NCBI GenBank assembly: GCA_963675185.2
Contig: CAXXOH010000003.1
Location: 744,001-808,000 of the forward strand
DNA length: 64,000 nucleotides
From: Ilyobacter_A sp963675185
GTDB taxonomy: Bacteria > Fusobacteriota > Fusobacteriia > Fusobacteriales > Fusobacteriaceae
Reading direction: 5' to 3'
In this document: one piece after another, positions 33,784 through 42,095 of the stretch
Position numbering within the stretch: the first letter of the stretch is position 1
How the letters are laid out: each line of letters starts with the position of its first letter
Notes under the pieces: model-generated
Told to the model about the DNA's origin: nothing
The model's database searches: none
What the model saw: the letters and a program-made list of their open reading frames with translations, nothing else
Position numbers and translations under genes: made by a program

Positions 33784-34413
33784 TTAAAATCTATTACCAC
33801 TTAATTTTTTTTCTATATCTTTTCTTAATTTTAAAGTTTTTAAGAGCCTTTTTCCTGCATTTTCCACTTGTTCTATTGCTCTGTTGTCACCATCAGCTTT
33901 ACCCTTTTCAAACAGTCCCAGTATTTTTACTATATTTAATACTCTATAACCTAGTGCTTCTAGTGGTTTTGCCATGGCCTCACCTGTATATCCCATGTCT
34001 TCTGCTGAATGTTGTTCACATACAGCAATGACAGCAGCATATCGTCCTCCCAAGACTTCATTTATTCCCATCCATACAGAACGGTCATCTTTTGACATCA
34101 CTTCAAAGCAATAGCATCTATCAATAAAGGCTTTTACATCAGCAGTAACATTATAAAAATACGTAGGAGAACCTAAAATTATACCGTCTGCTTCTAATAG
34201 AAGTGGGTATATTTTCTGCATATCATCATTTATTACACATTTATATGTGTCTCTACACCCTTCACATCCAGTACATCCCTTTATAGAATAATCTCCTAGA
34301 AATATTACATCTGTTTCCACTCCATCACCTTTTGCACTTTCCAATGCTTTTAAAACAAGAGAGGATGTATTTCCTTTTTTTCTCTTACTTCCTACTATAC
34401 CTAAAATTTTCAT
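33784..34413 (-). CDS. NADPH-dependent FMN reductase / iron-sulfur flavoprotein-like
   Basis: 209 residues of flavodoxin-like fold. FMN phosphate loop GSKRKKGNTSSLVLKALE at residue 9; cysteine cluster GCTGCEGCRDTYKC near residue 48, as in iron-sulfur flavoproteins; GSPTYFYNVTADVKAFIDR near residue 80. Probably a redox or detoxification flavoprotein. AAGGAGG precedes the ATG. It lies between the intact recombinase and fragment 3. Confidence 0.87.
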   Translation of the reverse strand: MKILGIVGSKRKKGNTSSLVLKALESAKGDGVETDVIFLGDYSIKGCTGCEGCRDTYKCVINDDMQKIYPLLLEADGIILGSPTYFYNVTADVKAFIDRCYCFEVMSKDDRSVWMGINEVLGGRYAAVIAVCEQHSAEDMGYTGEAMAKPLEALGYRVLNIVKILGLFEKGKADGDNRAIEQVENAGKRLLKTLKLRKDIEKKLSGNRF

Positions 34414-34846
34414 CTTAAATTTCCTCCTTAATTTTAGCCATAACCCTATATAACTTTGACTATTTTTTTATTCTCTAACTCTTTATAAGACCTATAGATT
34501 TCCAATATAACCAATAAGAAATCGGCTATAAATATAGAATGGGGTCTAAAAATATATCTTATATCCTATCACGAATAACAACAATTATCAATTTTACTTG
34601 TAACCACTAGAAATAAAAACCAATAAAATCAAAGGTTCCAGACTATCGATGAGAAATAAGCACTCTCCACAACACATGATTTAAAAAATTAAAACTAATT
34701 TTAAAAGGGTGGAAAACCCACCCTATATCTGCCAAAATTCTATTATAGTCCTAGACGAAAATGAGGCTCTTTTCTAGAGAGAGTAACCAGTACATCCAGA
34801 GAAAACTTATCTATCTGTTATAGAAAGTCTGATATAAACTCTGATG
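34414..34846. other. Gap between flavoprotein and recombinase genes
   Basis: No gene seen in 433 bp. It contains one terminator (34701-34725) at the end of the recombinase transcript. Confidence 0.5.
34701..34725 (-). terminator. Terminator after the intact recombinase
   Basis: AGGGTGG and CCACCCT pair across five bases; on the minus strand TTTTAAAATT follows. It is ~120 bp after the recombinase stop and differs in sequence from the GGTGACACC stems of units 1-3. Confidence 0.6.
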
Positions 34847-35842
34847 TCATTTTAAAAACCTATCTATACTACCAGCCTTCCTGTGGTGTTCTTTCAAAGT
34901 CTTGTTCTCCATACTCACATACTTTTTTGTCATTTCCATAGTAGAATGACCCATTATCCTCTGTAACGTAAATGCGTTCCCTCCATTCTTTATGAAGTTA
35001 GTGGCAAATGTATGTCTAAAAGAGTGTACCCCTTTACTTTCCAAGCCTGCCAACTTGTAGCACTTCTGGAAGTCCCTAATAACTTGGTCAGCCGAAACCT
35101 TTCCACCATCATACGAGTTTAGGAACACATACTCCTCACCATTTAATTTGGATATCTCTATCAACTGTTTCAACAAAACCTTGGTCTTGCTACTGATGGG
35201 TAACTCCCTGTACTTTCTGGACTTGGCTTCAGTACCCCTTATGGTAACTACTAATCCCTCCCTGAGATTAACGTCTTCCACTTTTATACTCACAGTCTCA
35301 GAAACCCTTGGGCCACAATCCAACATTAAAACCATTATAGTAAAAGTTCTCAACCCCTTATAAGTGGTCTTGTCAGGGGTTTTCAACATCTTCCTTACTT
35401 CTCTGTCAGAAAGGGTACGAACTTTTTCGTCCTGTACCTTCATGAGTTTCAACCTTTTGGAGAGGTTGTGCTCGAGTTTCCCCTCATTGTAAAGCCAGTT
35501 CAAGTAAGCCTTCATAGACCTGAGCCGGATATTTATGGTCGTGTTCTTCAACTTCTTCTCGTTAGCCATATAGTACATATAAGACCTGAACAAGTCCAAA
35601 TCCACCAAACGCCGGTCTCCCCTAGTCTGGCGTTTTTCTTCCAAGAAGTAGGTGAAGTACTTCATGTTCCACTTGTAGTCATCAATCGTCCTAAATGCGA
35701 GTCCTTCCAGCTCTTTGATGTTTATGTAGGAGTCGAAATTTACAAGAAGCTCCTCTATAGTCATATCACTAAAAAACTGGTCAGACTTAACCGCAGTATC
35801 CACGTCTAGCGTCTTTGGTAGTTTAATCCCTTTTCTTATCAT
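34847..35842 (-). CDS. Tyrosine recombinase (XerC/D-like integrase)
   Basis: 331 residues from the ATG at 35842 (AGGAGG eight bases upstream; the GTG at 35851 overlaps that site). N-terminal SAM-like core-binding domain (RTIDDYKWNMKYFTYFLEE) and C-terminal catalytic domain with Arg in DCGPRVSETVSIKVED, Lys in EAKSRKYRELP, HSFRHTFATNF, GHSTMEM and the nucleophile Tyr in KKYVSM. All catalytic residues are present. Three 3' fragments of close relatives lie downstream, and an att-like repeat is 58 bp upstream. Likely the integrase of the accessory island. Confidence 0.93.
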   Translation of the reverse strand: MIRKGIKLPKTLDVDTAVKSDQFFSDMTIEELLVNFDSYINIKELEGLAFRTIDDYKWNMKYFTYFLEEKRQTRGDRRLVDLDLFRSYMYYMANEKKLKNTTINIRLRSMKAYLNWLYNEGKLEHNLSKRLKLMKVQDEKVRTLSDREVRKMLKTPDKTTYKGLRTFTIMVLMLDCGPRVSETVSIKVEDVNLREGLVVTIRGTEAKSRKYRELPISSKTKVLLKQLIEISKLNGEEYVFLNSYDGGKVSADQVIRDFQKCYKLAGLESKGVHSFRHTFATNFIKNGGNAFTLQRIMGHSTMEMTKKYVSMENKTLKEHHRKAGSIDRFLK

Positions 35843-35899
35843 GCTTTCCACCTCCTAGTAGTTAGGAAGTACGGCGCCGAATTCCTCTATGTTTAGATG

Positions 35900-35928
35900 A
35901 TAACGCAAATAAGACGAGTTGCCAAGGC
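35900..35928. repeat. 29-bp direct repeat, right copy (candidate att site)
   Basis: ATAACGCAAATAA, six variable bases, TTGCCAAGGC; partner of 28541-28569. It lies 58 bp upstream of the recombinase ATG, the usual position of an attachment site next to its integrase gene. Confidence 0.6.
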
Positions 35929-36103
35929 TTGAGTCGAAATTAATTTTGGAAATCGACACTAACTTATGTGTATGGAAAGCCTCCACAGATTCTACAAAAA
36001 ATAAAAGTGGTGCAAATCGAAGAGTAATTAGGTATAATAGAAATATTGAAACACTGTGAATTTACATTAGATAACTGATTTTTTCCATATTAAGGAGTTG
36101 GAT

Positions 36104-36838
36104 ATGAAATTGAAAAAGTTGGCATTTCTATTAATGAATATTGTTTTGGCAATAATCACTATAGTTACTTTAGGTGCAATAAACTATAGAATCCATTTCG
36201 GAACCAACCTTGAACTTAAAATACTCTCGGGTCCCGTTTTCATAGGAATCATATTTGGAACGATTATTGGAATTCTATCCATAAAGAGGACTGAGTACCT
36301 AGAGAAGAGGATAAAAGAAAAAACAAAGGAGCTCGAACACTATTTATCGAAACTTGAGCCCTTTGCATCTATGGATGATATGACCAATATCTATAATAGA
36401 AGAATAGGATTGGAAATGCTGGAAAATCATTTCAACCTCTCAAAGAGACATAAAAACAGCTTATCGATATGTTTCGTAGATATCAATAGACTAAAATATG
36501 TGAATGACAATTTCGGTCATGCTACTGGGGACAAACTTATAAAAGATATTTCTGATATGATTAAGTCAAGTATAAGGGAATCGGATATAGTCTCTAGAAT
36601 GGGGGGAGATGAATTTCTAATAATTTTTCCTGAGTGCGACGCAGATGGTGCAAGTAAGGTTATGAAAAGATTAACAGAGAAGATAAGGGAATATAACGAG
36701 AGTTCCCAAAGAAATTATATGGCATCAGTGAGTTTTGGGATTTCAGAATTTTCTGGATGCAATGATAGGACTATGGAAGAACTACTAGTAGAAGCAGATA
36801 ATAAGATGTATGCTATGAAGAAATGCATGAAATCATAG
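36104..36838 (+). CDS. Membrane-anchored diguanylate cyclase (GGDEF)
   Basis: 244 residues from the ATG at 36104; TAAGGAG lies six bases upstream, so the TTG at 36098 is not used. Two N-terminal membrane spans (about 5-27 and 42-62) and a short coiled segment precede a GGDEF domain. The active motif is RMGGDEFLIIF, and an RESD inhibitory I-site lies five residues before it, so both catalysis and product feedback look intact. Makes cyclic di-GMP. A TATAAT at 36033 is a possible -10. It is a single-gene unit. Confidence 0.92.
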   Translation: MKLKKLAFLLMNIVLAIITIVTLGAINYRIHFGTNLELKILSGPVFIGIIFGTIIGILSIKRTEYLEKRIKEKTKELEHYLSKLEPFASMDDMTNIYNRRIGLEMLENHFNLSKRHKNSLSICFVDINRLKYVNDNFGHATGDKLIKDISDMIKSSIRESDIVSRMGGDEFLIIFPECDADGASKVMKRLTEKIREYNESSQRNYMASVSFGISEFSGCNDRTMEELLVEADNKMYAMKKCMKS

Positions 36839-37045
36839 CCGATGAAAACTGCATTGCCCAAAAGGATTCAAAGGAAAGAGATTCCAGCTCCAATTTTACA
36901 AAAAATAAAAAAGATAGGATTAACCCCTCCAACATATCAATTCACTAATAAAACCTGTGTTTTCTTCAATTGACCCTAAACTTAGCATAAAAACACTTAT
37001 TCCAAATTTTGTATAAATTCGAGTATTATACAGCTTATAAATGAT

Positions 37046-37076
37046 AATAAAAAAAAGCTACCCATTAGGTAGCTTA
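37046..37076 (-). terminator. cspA terminator
   Basis: AAGCTACC (37055-37062) pairs with GGTAGCTT (37068-37075), followed on the minus strand by nine T; 13 bases after the stop. Confidence 0.88.
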
Positions 37077-37087
37077 AATCATCTAGA

Positions 37088-37288
37088 CTATAAAGATTTA
37101 ACGTTCGCAGCTTGAGGACCTTTTTGCCCTTGAGTTACTTCAAAAGTAACTTCTTCCCCATCTTCTAAAGTTTTGAATCCATCTTTTTGAATTTCAGAAA
37201 AGTGTACAAAGTACTCTTTTTCATCTTCACCAGTAATAAATCCAAATCCTTTTTCTCCATTAAACCATTTAACAGTTCCTTTAATCAT
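37088..37288 (-). CDS. cspA: Cold-shock protein
   Basis: 66 residues, the canonical CSD length. RNP1-type motif KGFGFITGED and RNP2-type YFVHFSEI, starting MIKGTVKWFNGEKGFGF. An RNA chaperone that binds single-stranded nucleic acid. It has its own consensus promoter and a ~110-base leader, which is the usual arrangement for cold-regulated csp mRNAs. Confidence 0.96.
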   Translation of the reverse strand: MIKGTVKWFNGEKGFGFITGEDEKEYFVHFSEIQKDGFKTLEDGEEVTFEVTQGQKGPQAANVKSL

Positions 37289-37406
37289 TATAATACCTCC
37301 ATAAATTTTGTATTGAAATTTAGAACAAACTTTAACTAAAATCTTACAAAACTTATAAAGTATTGAATGAAAATTAGAAATAGATTTAATCCTTAATTAC
37401 TAGATT

Positions 37407-37435
37407 AGTATAACATAAATGTTAAGAATAGTCAA
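37407..37435 (-). promoter_or_regulatory. cspA promoter with long 5' leader
   Basis: TTGACT (37430-37435), 17-base spacer, TATACT (37407-37412) on the minus strand. Start expected near 37400, giving a leader of ~112 bases before the cspA ATG. Confidence 0.85.
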
Positions 37436-37477
37436 TGTGTCGTCGCTAGCGTACACTTATCTTGGGGTATCATAAAA

Positions 37478-37516
37478 TAAAAAAAAGTCCTAAACAGATA
37501 AAAACTGTTTAAGACG
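37478..37516 (-). terminator. Terminator of the tRNA-Leu pseudo-copy
   Basis: GTCCTAAACAG and CTGTTTAAGAC form a stem with one mismatch; on the minus strand a run of eight or more T follows. Similar to the terminator of the intact tRNA at 28578-28616. Confidence 0.75.
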
Positions 37517-37556
37517 AATATTCTATAACCCTTGATTTAATTAGTCTGAAGCGCTA

Positions 37557-37597
37557 ATTTTTGAGTCTGATGCGTCTACCAATTCCGCCATCTCGGC
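37557..37597 (-). pseudogene. tRNA-Leu 5' half (D-arm to anticodon loop)
   Basis: 41 bases match the intact tRNA-Leu from its 5' end through the anticodon loop (GGCGGAATTGGTAGACGCAT, then CAGACTCAAAA) with one change in the acceptor strand (GCCGAGA). Similarity stops exactly in the anticodon loop; the variable arm, T-arm and acceptor 3' strand are gone. Its promoter (37609-37637) and a terminator (37478-37516) are intact, so a chimeric RNA of ~115 bases could still be made. Confidence 0.85.
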
Positions 37598-37608
37598 ATA
37601 GATAAATA

Positions 37609-37637
37609 ATTATATTATTTTTTCTTTACCAAGTCAA
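37609..37637 (-). promoter_or_regulatory. Retained promoter of the tRNA-Leu half
   Basis: TTGACT (37632-37637), 17-base spacer, TATAAT (37609-37614), the same hexamers and spacing as at the intact tRNA. Confidence 0.82.
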
Positions 37638-37850
37638 GAGTTTAATGAACTTTTTCAAGTTTCACTCCCAAACACTTGTAATCAAAGGGGTATATGAAAT
37701 AAAGACTCCTTTGTCTTCTACAGATTTTAGAATCATGTACTCACACTACACCCTAAAAAGATACCCATCAGATTTTGAGAAATTTTTATCTTCTTTGAAT
37801 TTGTACGCCAAATTACCCCTTTTTTAGGTTTTTGGAAATAGGTACACCTC
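37638..37850. repeat. Diverged copy of the 28.76-28.99 kb flank
   Basis: Shares ordered blocks with the upstream flank of the intact tRNA-Leu, including CCATCAGATTTTGA and the run to TTACCCCTTTTTT. Indicates duplication of the tRNA with its flank. No gene seen from here to 38045. Confidence 0.65.
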
Positions 37851-38045
37851 TATAATAAGATGTACCTAATTAACTTTATACAAAATATATCATTTATACC
37901 TTTTCTATCATTTCTCTGAAACCTTTATTTTATAAGGGTTAAATAGTTTTTAAGTTATCTGATTAGCACATGCTCTGTTGTTTGGTCTAACTTCCAGATT
38001 TAAATATATTTGTTATCTTCCTAGGTTAGGACATTAATTAAACTT

Positions 38046-38269
38046 CTATACTTTTATAAGTGATACATTACGTTTTTTATTACTAGATTTCCCTAATAAT
38101 ATATAGAAATAATTATTTATAATATAGATTAATGGAATCAATAGTAGTATTTGAAGAAAACTATATACAGAAGCACTTTTTACCGAAAAACCGTTGAATG
38201 GTATTTTTAATAACAAGATTTGAATTCCTTTAATAAAAGTCATAGCTAATCCATGAAATATTCCTGAAT
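38046..38269 (-). pseudogene. Possible acyltransferase-3 C-terminal remnant
   Basis: Open frame of about 75 codons (SGIFHGLAMTFIKGIQ, then SFLQILLLIPLIYIINNYF and a short basic tail) ending like membrane acyltransferases of family 3. The 5' part is lost next to the IS30 remnant. Identification by pattern only. Confidence 0.35.
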
Positions 38270-38345
38270 TGTATAATTAAATCAGAAAAAAATAGCATAT
38301 GCAATATAATTTGTCAACCAAAACACCTAAAAGGAGATATCATAT

Positions 38346-39110
38346 ATGCTACAACAACATATTACCATAGAACAACTGATTTCCATACAAATTTATCAAA
38401 AGTTTGAAATTAATGCTTTTCAATGTTCTAATATGATGGGTATTGGCAAAGATAAAGCTTATCGATATTACAAACTTTTTAAGGAAGGGCTTAGCGCTCT
38501 TGAAATCTACCAACAATATAAAAAGAATAAATCGAAATGTGGAAGAAAAAAGATCCTTCTCTCTGAAGAAAAATTGGAAAATATTGATAAACTACTTGAT
38601 AATGATTGGTCTTTAGATTCTATATCTGGAAGAGATCAGCTTTTAAAGGCTGTTGAAAGATGCTCCACTAAAACTTTGTACAGAATGGTAAAAGATAAAG
38701 TGATTGATGCTTCTAAGCTAAGAAGAAAAGGGAAGAAAAAGCCAAATAATCATCAAGAAACGCGTGGTAAAATTAATAACTGCAAAACTATTCATGAACG
38801 TAATAAAAAATTTCCTGATGCGCCTAAAAGTAAAGAATATGGACACTTTGAAGGAGATACAATAATAGGAGAAAAAAGAAGAACTGCTATAGTAACCTTA
38901 GTAGAAAAGACTTCAAAGTACATTGTATTGCTTAAGGCCAGCAGAAAAAGTCAAGAGGTTTTAGAGGCTATGAATAAATGGTTTACTAGTATTTAAAGTG
39001 GATATGTAAAAACAATAACTTTTGATAGAGGGAAAGAATTTTCAAGATGGCAAGATATGAAAACTTGAGTCTGTCAAGAAATTGGTGTATCCGTCCAAAA
39101 TTTTTTCTAT
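38346..39110 (+). pseudogene. IS30-family transposase, truncated
   Basis: 216 codons with the IS30 helix-turn-helix region and the first DDE Asp in GHFEGDTIIGEKRRTAIV near residue 175, then stop at 38994. Further match (ITFDRGKEFSRWQDM) continues past the stop, then degenerates and ends where IS256 copy 2 begins. The last catalytic Glu is missing. Confidence 0.87.
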
Positions 39111-39119
39111 GGAATTGGC

Positions 39120-40413
39120 GAGGGACTAAATACGTCCCTCGAAATAGATGCTTAATTGACCTATAATTTTTGCCCATTCCCGAACTCGAATTTTCCATTT
39201 CTTAGTAATATCAATCATTGCTAGATAAAGCATCTTCAACAATGAATCGTCAGATGGGAAAATACTCTTTGACTTTGTTACTTTTCTCAGTTGACGATTG
39301 AAGCTTTCAATTGCATTTGTCGTATAGATTAACTTTCGAATTTCTTTAGGATATTTAAACATAACAGCTATCTCGTCCCAATGATCTCGCCATGGCTTTA
39401 TTGCAATATAGTATTTTTCGCTCCATTTTGCGTCAAGCTTAGCAAGAGCGTCCAACGCTGCCTCTTCATCAATGGCTGTATAAATTGGCTTGAGATCCGT
39501 TACAAAAGTTTTTCGGTCTTTGTAAGACAGATAACGAGTAGAATTACGGATCATATGTACAATGCAACGCTGCACCTCTGTTCTAGGGAATGTTGCTTCT
39601 ATAGCTTCCTTGAAACCATTTAGACCATCAATCGATGCGATAAGAATATCTTCGACACCTCTATGCTGAAGATCACTTAGAACCTTTAACCAAAATTTGC
39701 TTGTTTCATTTTCACCGACCCACATTCCTAGGACTTCTTTCATACCATCAAGGTTGATACCAATAATTATGTAAACAGCTTTATTTACGATTTTGCCATC
39801 CTGTCTAACTTTGTAATGGATAGCATCCATTACAACATGGGCGTAAATTCTATCCAAAGGACGTTGTTGCCATTCTTTGATGATCGGCATGATTTTATCA
39901 GTGATCTGCGAAATCATGGTCGGTGAAATATCGATGCCATAAAGATTATTCAGATGGTCCTGAATATCTCTGACAGTCATACCTTTAGCATACATGCTTA
40001 TTACTTGGTCGTCAATACTAGAAACATCCCGCTGATTTTTCTTAACGATAATTGGTTCAAACTCCCCGGAACGATCACGTGGAACTTCGATTTCAATTTT
40101 GCCGTAGTCGGAGCGAACTTTCTTCGAGCGCTTGCCGTTTCGCGTATTGTTGGTATCTTTATTTTTATAATCATATTTGCTGTAGCCTAACTCATAATCT
40201 AATTCAGCTTCAAGCATTTCTTCGATAAGATCCTTGAATTGCTCTTTAAGAAGATTCTGAACATCGGAAACATCCTTTAATTTCCCTTCTTGCATAAGTT
40301 CACGTACTTTTTGTTTGTCTAATAACCCTTTGAATGACATGTGAGTGGTACCTCCTTATTGATATTTTATTTTACATCAATTTCGGAGTTTACACCAAAT
40401 ATTTTACACCCTC
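39120..40413 (-). mobile_element. IS256-family element, copy 2, complete-looking
   Basis: 1294 bp. Ends read inward as GAGGGACTAAATACG (39120) and GAGGGTGTAAAATATT (from 40413), a weak inverted pair. Near-identical to copy 1 over 1.27 kb, same orientation. No 8-bp target duplication, so rearrangement at one end is possible. It truncates an IS30 transposase gene. Confidence 0.85.
39126..40340 (-). CDS. IS256-family transposase
   Basis: 404 residues, the normal length of the family, with natural C-terminus FEGRI. Mutator/IS256 DDE core: VVMDAIHYKVRQDG (first Asp), LIASIDGLNGFKEAIEATFP (second Asp) and TTNAIESFNRQLRK (Glu). No stops or frameshifts. Likely active. Confidence 0.93.
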   Translation of the reverse strand: MSFKGLLDKQKVRELMQEGKLKDVSDVQNLLKEQFKDLIEEMLEAELDYELGYSKYDYKNKDTNNTRNGKRSKKVRSDYGKIEIEVPRDRSGEFEPIIVKKNQRDVSSIDDQVISMYAKGMTVRDIQDHLNNLYGIDISPTMISQITDKIMPIIKEWQQRPLDRIYAHVVMDAIHYKVRQDGKIVNKAVYIIIGINLDGMKEVLGMWVGENETSKFWLKVLSDLQHRGVEDILIASIDGLNGFKEAIEATFPRTEVQRCIVHMIRNSTRYLSYKDRKTFVTDLKPIYTAIDEEAALDALAKLDAKWSEKYYIAIKPWRDHWDEIAVMFKYPKEIRKLIYTTNAIESFNRQLRKVTKSKSIFPSDDSLLKMLYLAMIDITKKWKIRVREWAKIIGQLSIYFEGRI

Positions 40414-40443
40414 GGCTGGGACTAAAATCTCGGCCTCCTATCT

Positions 40444-40475
40444 TGTCCCAACTAAAACAAAATATATATAATTAT
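40444..40475. repeat. Half copy of the 52-bp palindromic element
   Basis: TGTCCCAAC followed at a similar distance by ATATATATAATTAT, as in the left part of 28998-29049; the GTTGGGACA end is missing. It lies just outside IS256 copy 2. Confidence 0.55.
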
Positions 40476-40558
40476 CATCTTCAATTTCTTTAAACTTTAT
40501 AGACCACTAAAACGACTAAAAGATATATATAAAAATCCTCCTTTATACTTAATACAAG

Positions 40559-40586
40559 AAAACTCCGTAGAAACTTACGGAGTTTT
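40559..40586. terminator. Terminator of the 203-residue protein gene
   Basis: AAAACTCCGTA pairs perfectly with TACGGAGTTTT across six bases, 14 bases after the stop at 40600. T-rich on both sides, so it can act in both directions. Confidence 0.82.
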
Positions 40587-40599
40587 CTCATTTTTTTGA

Positions 40600-41211
40600 T
40601 TACACCCATCTTTTTGTAAATTTTGAATAATTGTATTCGTCTATTCTTTTTAAAATATTTTTTTGGGGTGTATCAAGTTTTCCTTCTAACATACCTACCA
40701 ATTTTTTATTCAAATAACAAAATTTTAGATACTCCTCTTCTGGATTATTTTCATAATTAAACTTGTATCCCTCTGCTATTTTTTTGTTCCACAAAGGAAA
40801 AAAATCAGGTGCAAACAAGTTCAGTATTCTCGAAACAGCGGCAGGACTTCTTTTTATTCTTCCCTCTGTAATAAGGTTTCTCAAAACTTGGTAAAAATCC
40901 AGAAATAACTTCTTTATTTCTTCATCATCCTTAGAATCTAAGGAGCTGATATTCCTTTCTCTAAACTTTTCTATTAGCATAAAGTTTCTTTCTATACAAT
41001 TTTCTAAATCATCAAAATCAACCTTTCCTTCTATATAAAGAGATTTATTCCAAGTCATTAATAAAATCCCTAACCCAATAGACATTTCATCATATTTCCC
41101 CCAAAATTCATCGACTATATGAGTAGCTAACTTATATATTTGGTCTCTCGGAATATGCTTTTTATACTCTAAAATACCTTTTTTTATCTCTTCTACACTA
41201 GGAAATCCCAT
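40600..41211 (-). CDS. Hypothetical protein, ~203 residues
   Basis: Start taken at the ATG at 41211 (AAAGGAGG six bases upstream). Soluble and helical. The segment SPAAVSRILNLFAPDFFPLWNKKI... near residue 125 resembles a motif in uncharacterised proteins that begin helical domains with 'L(A/R)PDxFPxW'. No catalytic motif is clear. Single gene with its own terminator inside accessory DNA between IS256 and a repeat, so recent acquisition is likely. Function unknown. Confidence 0.78.
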   Translation of the reverse strand: MGFPSVEEIKKGILEYKKHIPRDQIYKLATHIVDEFWGKYDEMSIGLGILLMTWNKSLYIEGKVDFDDLENCIERNFMLIEKFRERNISSLDSKDDEEIKKLFLDFYQVLRNLITEGRIKRSPAAVSRILNLFAPDFFPLWNKKIAEGYKFNYENNPEEEYLKFCYLNKKLVGMLEGKLDTPQKNILKRIDEYNYSKFTKRWV

Positions 41212-41508
41212 AAATTCCTCCTTTAAATATAACCACACTAAACATAATTAACATCACCATTATTATTATTCTTGATTTTTTAAAAACTTCCTGTTCGTTA
41301 ATGAAAGCTTTACTCTATTATTTAAAAATATCCTATGTAAATATTATATTATATGGGATATTTTTAAATAAACACTATCTCTATATACTTAACTCAAATT
41401 GCTACTTAATTAAATACGCAATCAATTACTAGCTCTATTTAAAACCTTTTTGTCCACAGAGATTTTAAAGATGAGCTGCACAGAGAAAACAACCTAAAAT
41501 AAAAATAA
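41212..41508. other. Non-coding gap upstream of the MITE-like repeat
   Basis: No gene. The last ~60 bp (41450-41508, CACAGAG...GCTGCACAGAGAAAA) also recur before the repeat at 63087, so the duplicated unit may be larger than the inverted-repeat element itself. Confidence 0.45.
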
Positions 41509-41677
41509 TTTTTGTCACGAATCTTCACGGATCACACGAATCGATTAAAATCTTTGAGCAACGCTTTATTTGCGTCTCTTTGTTTATTTTTTCTCTGTGA
41601 AACTCTTTATTTTACTCTGTGTCACTCTGTGACCAAAATATCATTTTATTTTTTATTCGTACGATTCGTGACAAAAA
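41509..41677. repeat. MITE-like repeat, copy 1 (169 bp)
   Basis: Perfect 15-bp terminal inverted repeats TTTTTGTCACGAATC / GATTCGTGACAAAAA. The interior contains CTCTGTGAAACTCTTTATTT and CTGTGTCACTCTGTGACC. About 80 percent identical by eye to 63087-63260. No coding capacity. Confidence 0.8.
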
Positions 41678-41786
41678 ATGCTTTTCACTATCGACTTTAG
41701 ATAAATTCAATACTTTAAACAAAGTTTAGATACAGGTAGCAACTTAGGTTACTTGCTAAAAGTTTAAGCACACTTTTTAAACTTTC

Positions 41787-42095
41787 AAGAATTTAAAATT
41801 GGAGATGGAGTAGCTGAAGTTTATAATTATAATGCTGGAGAAGATTATAAGGTTATTGGAATTGCTGTTGATTTTTTTTACGAAATTGAAAACAATCTAG
41901 AGCTTGGCAATTGAAATAGACTTCTTTTTTGGTCTTGCATTTGGAATAGAAATTGAAAGAATGAATATAGAATTAGGGTTTGAAGCAGCAGACTTTAAAT
42001 ACAGTTACCTGGAATATGATGGATATACTTATTTGTCAGATGAAGAAGACGGATCCTATAACGTTTTTTACCTAAGTTTTGGGTATAGATTTTAA
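41787..42095 (+). pseudogene. Outer-membrane barrel protein C-terminal remnant
   Basis: FKIGDGVAEVYNYNAGEDYK and VIGIAVDFFYEIENN run into a stop at 41911; a frame change there continues as AIEIDFFFGLAFGIEIERMN and ends SYNVFYLSFGYRF. Alternating residues and a terminal Phe are typical of the last strands of outer-membrane beta-barrels. The N-terminal part and signal peptide are missing. Confidence 0.65.

Noticed and set aside
26498..37597. Both tRNA-Leu scars being the two halves of one tRNA split by an 11-kb insertion
   Set aside because: Each scar has its own terminator-like hairpin, which fits separate decayed copies better; the split model was not adopted, though it cannot be excluded.
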